46,623 nt of DNA from Planctomycetota bacterium (GTDB lineage: Bacteria > Planctomycetota > B15-G4): assembly GCA_029259695.1 (NCBI GenBank), contig JAJDEQ010000209.1, forward strand, positions 1-46,623, in the 5' to 3' direction. A program made the position numbers and the translations under genes. The notes beneath the pieces were generated by a model, which saw nothing but the letters and a program-made list of their open reading frames with translations, made no database searches and was not told where the DNA came from. Positions 45,171-46,623 of this stretch are shown here, in pieces. Every line of letters starts with the position of its first letter. Position 1 is the stretch's first letter.

Positions 45171-46623
45171 ACTTCGCCGCGGTCCTGTACGTCCTGGGGC
45201 GCCTGTGCACGCTGCTCGCGTTCCTGTTGTGCACGCCGCTCCTGTTGTGCGGTCTGTACGGCGGCTTCGGGACCAGCACCTCGCACGCCTTCCTGGTCAC
45301 GGCGGCCATGAGCCTGGGCCTGGGCTGGGCGCTGCGGCTCAGCTTCGAGTTCGACCAGACGCGCTTCGGCTTCGCCGAGGCGTTCGCCACGGTCACGTGC
45401 TCGTGGCTGGTCTTCACCGGGCTGGGCTCGCTGCCCTTCCTCATCACCGGGGAGATCCCGGGTGTGATCGACGCGTGGTTCGAGACGCTGTCGGGCTTCA
45501 CCACGACCGGCGCGTCGATCCTGCCCGACCCCTCGCAACTCCCGCCGCCGCTGATGTTCTGGCGCGCGATGACGCAGTGGATCGGCGGCATGGGCATCGT
45601 GGCGCTGTCGGTGGCGATCCTGCCGGCGCTGGGCGCTGGCGGTAACTTCCTGTTCCAGGCCGAGGTGCCGGGCCCCGAAGCCGAGAAGCTGCTGCCGCGC
45701 ATCTCGTCCACGGCCAAGCTGCTCTGGGGCATCTACGTTCTGCTGACGGTCTGCGAATTCTTCGCCCTGCGTCTGGCTGGCATGACCAACCTGGACGCCA
45801 TCTGCCACACCTTCGCGACCGTGGCCACCGGGGGCTTCGGCACCCAGGCCGACTCCATGACGTCGTATACCCCGGCCATGCAGTGGATCGTGGTGGTCTT
45901 CATGGCCATGGCTGGCGCGAACTTCGTCATGCTGCTGCACATCGTCCGTCGCCGTTTCGCCAGGGCCGCTCGCAACATCGAGCTGCGGGTCTACGTCTCG
46001 ATCCTTGTTGTGGTGACGTTGCTCTGCGCCGCAGACGTCTACCGCACCAGCGGAGCAGCGGACGGTCTCGAGCCCCTGATCAGGGACGCAGCCTTCACCA
46101 CGGTGAGCCTGATGACGTCCACAGGCTTCGTCACCGCCGACTACCAGCTCTGGCCGGACGGCCTGCACGTGCTGCTGCTCATGATCATGGTCTGCGGCGC
46201 CTGCGCAGGCTCGACAGGCGGTGGGGCCAAGGTCATCCGCCTGATCGTGACCGCCAAGGCCGGCTTCAGGGAAGTGCGCAGGCTGCTGCGCCCCCGGGCC
46301 ATCTTCGTGGTCAAGGTGGGCTCTCGCCCGCTAAGCGACCAGCTGGTGTTCAAGACCGCTGGCTTCTTCGTGCTCTACTTCATGAGCACGATGCTGTTCA
46401 CCCTGGCCCTGCTGGCTCTGGGATCGAACGGCACGACCTCTTTGTCGGCGGTGATCGCCTGCCTCTCCAACATCGGCCCCGGCCTCGACGCGGTGGGGCC
46501 CACGCAGAACTACTCAGGCTTCGACTCGCTGAGCAAGCTGGTGTTGATGTTCTGCATGCTGCTGGGGCGCTTGGAGATCTACAGCGTGTTGGTGTTGTTT
46601 GTGCCTCTGGCGTGGCGACGCTG
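45167..46623 (+). CDS. trkH: Trk potassium transporter membrane subunit TrkH, 3' end outside window
   Basis: Pore subunit of Trk. GTG 45167 (VNFAAVLYVLGRLCTLLAFL) overlaps the trkA stop and gives the family N-terminus. All four selectivity P-loops are present: SGFTTTGAS, TVATGGFGT, SLMTSTGFVT and CLSNIGPGLD. AGANFVMLLHIVRRR and CGACAGSTGGGAKVIR are typical connecting segments. 485 codons are in the window, and the last visible residues (GRLEIYSVLVLFVPLAWRR) match the usual C-terminus, so only a few residues should be missing. Confidence 0.95.
   Translation, partial: MNFAAVLYVLGRLCTLLAFLLCTPLLLCGLYGGFGTSTSHAFLVTAAMSLGLGWALRLSFEFDQTRFGFAEAFATVTCSWLVFTGLGSLPFLITGEIPGVIDAWFETLSGFTTTGASILPDPSQLPPPLMFWRAMTQWIGGMGIVALSVAILPALGAGGNFLFQAEVPGPEAEKLLPRISSTAKLLWGIYVLLTVCEFFALRLAGMTNLDAICHTFATVATGGFGTQADSMTSYTPAMQWIVVVFMAMAGANFVMLLHIVRRRFARAARNIELRVYVSILVVVTLLCAADVYRTSGAADGLEPLIRDAAFTTVSLMTSTGFVTADYQLWPDGLHVLLLMIMVCGACAGSTGGGAKVIRLIVTAKAGFREVRRLLRPRAIFVVKVGSRPLSDQLVFKTAGFFVLYFMSTMLFTLALLALGSNGTTSLSAVIACLSNIGPGLDAVGPTQNYSGFDSLSKLVLMFCMLLGRLEIYSVLVLFVPLAWRR

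Overview
This is a very GC-rich, densely coded chromosomal segment with no mobile elements, CRISPR arrays or rRNA. It holds 34 protein-coding genes, the first cut by the left edge and the last by the right edge, and two tRNA genes. The gene content points to a Gram-negative-type, diderm bacterium. The best guess is a high-GC member of the Planctomycetota or a close relative. The reasons are the long VWA/BatA-like, PQQ-propeller, squalene-cyclase-fold and DUF4175-like operon, the hexulose-6-phosphate synthase/RraA fusion, the sulfatase-fold lipoprotein and the protein made of carboxypeptidase-regulatory repeats. The lineage is an inference; no rRNA or marker phylogeny is available here.

Region 1 (1-16580) is one plus-strand operon of eight genes. 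All seven junctions are 4-nt start/stop overlaps (ATGA or GTGA). It encodes two membrane-anchored VWA proteins, a very long exported protein with two beta-propellers, two paralogous exported alpha-toroid (prenyltransferase/squalene-oxidase repeat) proteins, a large DUF4175-like membrane protein, a coiled-coil protein carrying 21 GGEQT pentapeptide repeats, and a small Gln/Pro-rich protein. The unbroken coupling suggests a stoichiometric envelope-associated assembly of the MoxR/Bat type. It is the strongest candidate here for an undescribed system.

Region 2 (16597-20573) has a small YjbR-like gene, then a minus-strand operon. In transcription order this reads HPS-RraA fusion, thiS, thiG and a GalT-like HIT-superfamily gene. 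Region 3 (20574-28044) begins with a clear sigma70-type promoter (TTGACA, 17 nt, TATTTA) and a structured leader. These drive nusA-infB-rbfA, the processing/translation operon without rimP, with a sulfatase-fold lipoprotein gene overlapping the end of rbfA.

Region 4 (28058-34640) has cysS on the minus strand, a small membrane protein, a four-gene ABC-2 cassette in the order ATPase-permease-ATPase-permease, and a four-helix membrane protein. Region 5 (34662-41162) mixes single genes on both strands: an agmatinase-family ureohydrolase, tRNA-Gln(CTG) running almost directly into yjbQ, an alpha/beta hydrolase, an NAD-dependent epimerase-like gene, a protein with six carboxypeptidase-regulatory-like repeats, tRNA-Glu(CTC) and aroK. 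Region 6 (41169-46623) has a membrane-anchored HEAT/TPR protein followed by trkA-trkH for potassium uptake. trkH is cut only a few residues before its natural end.
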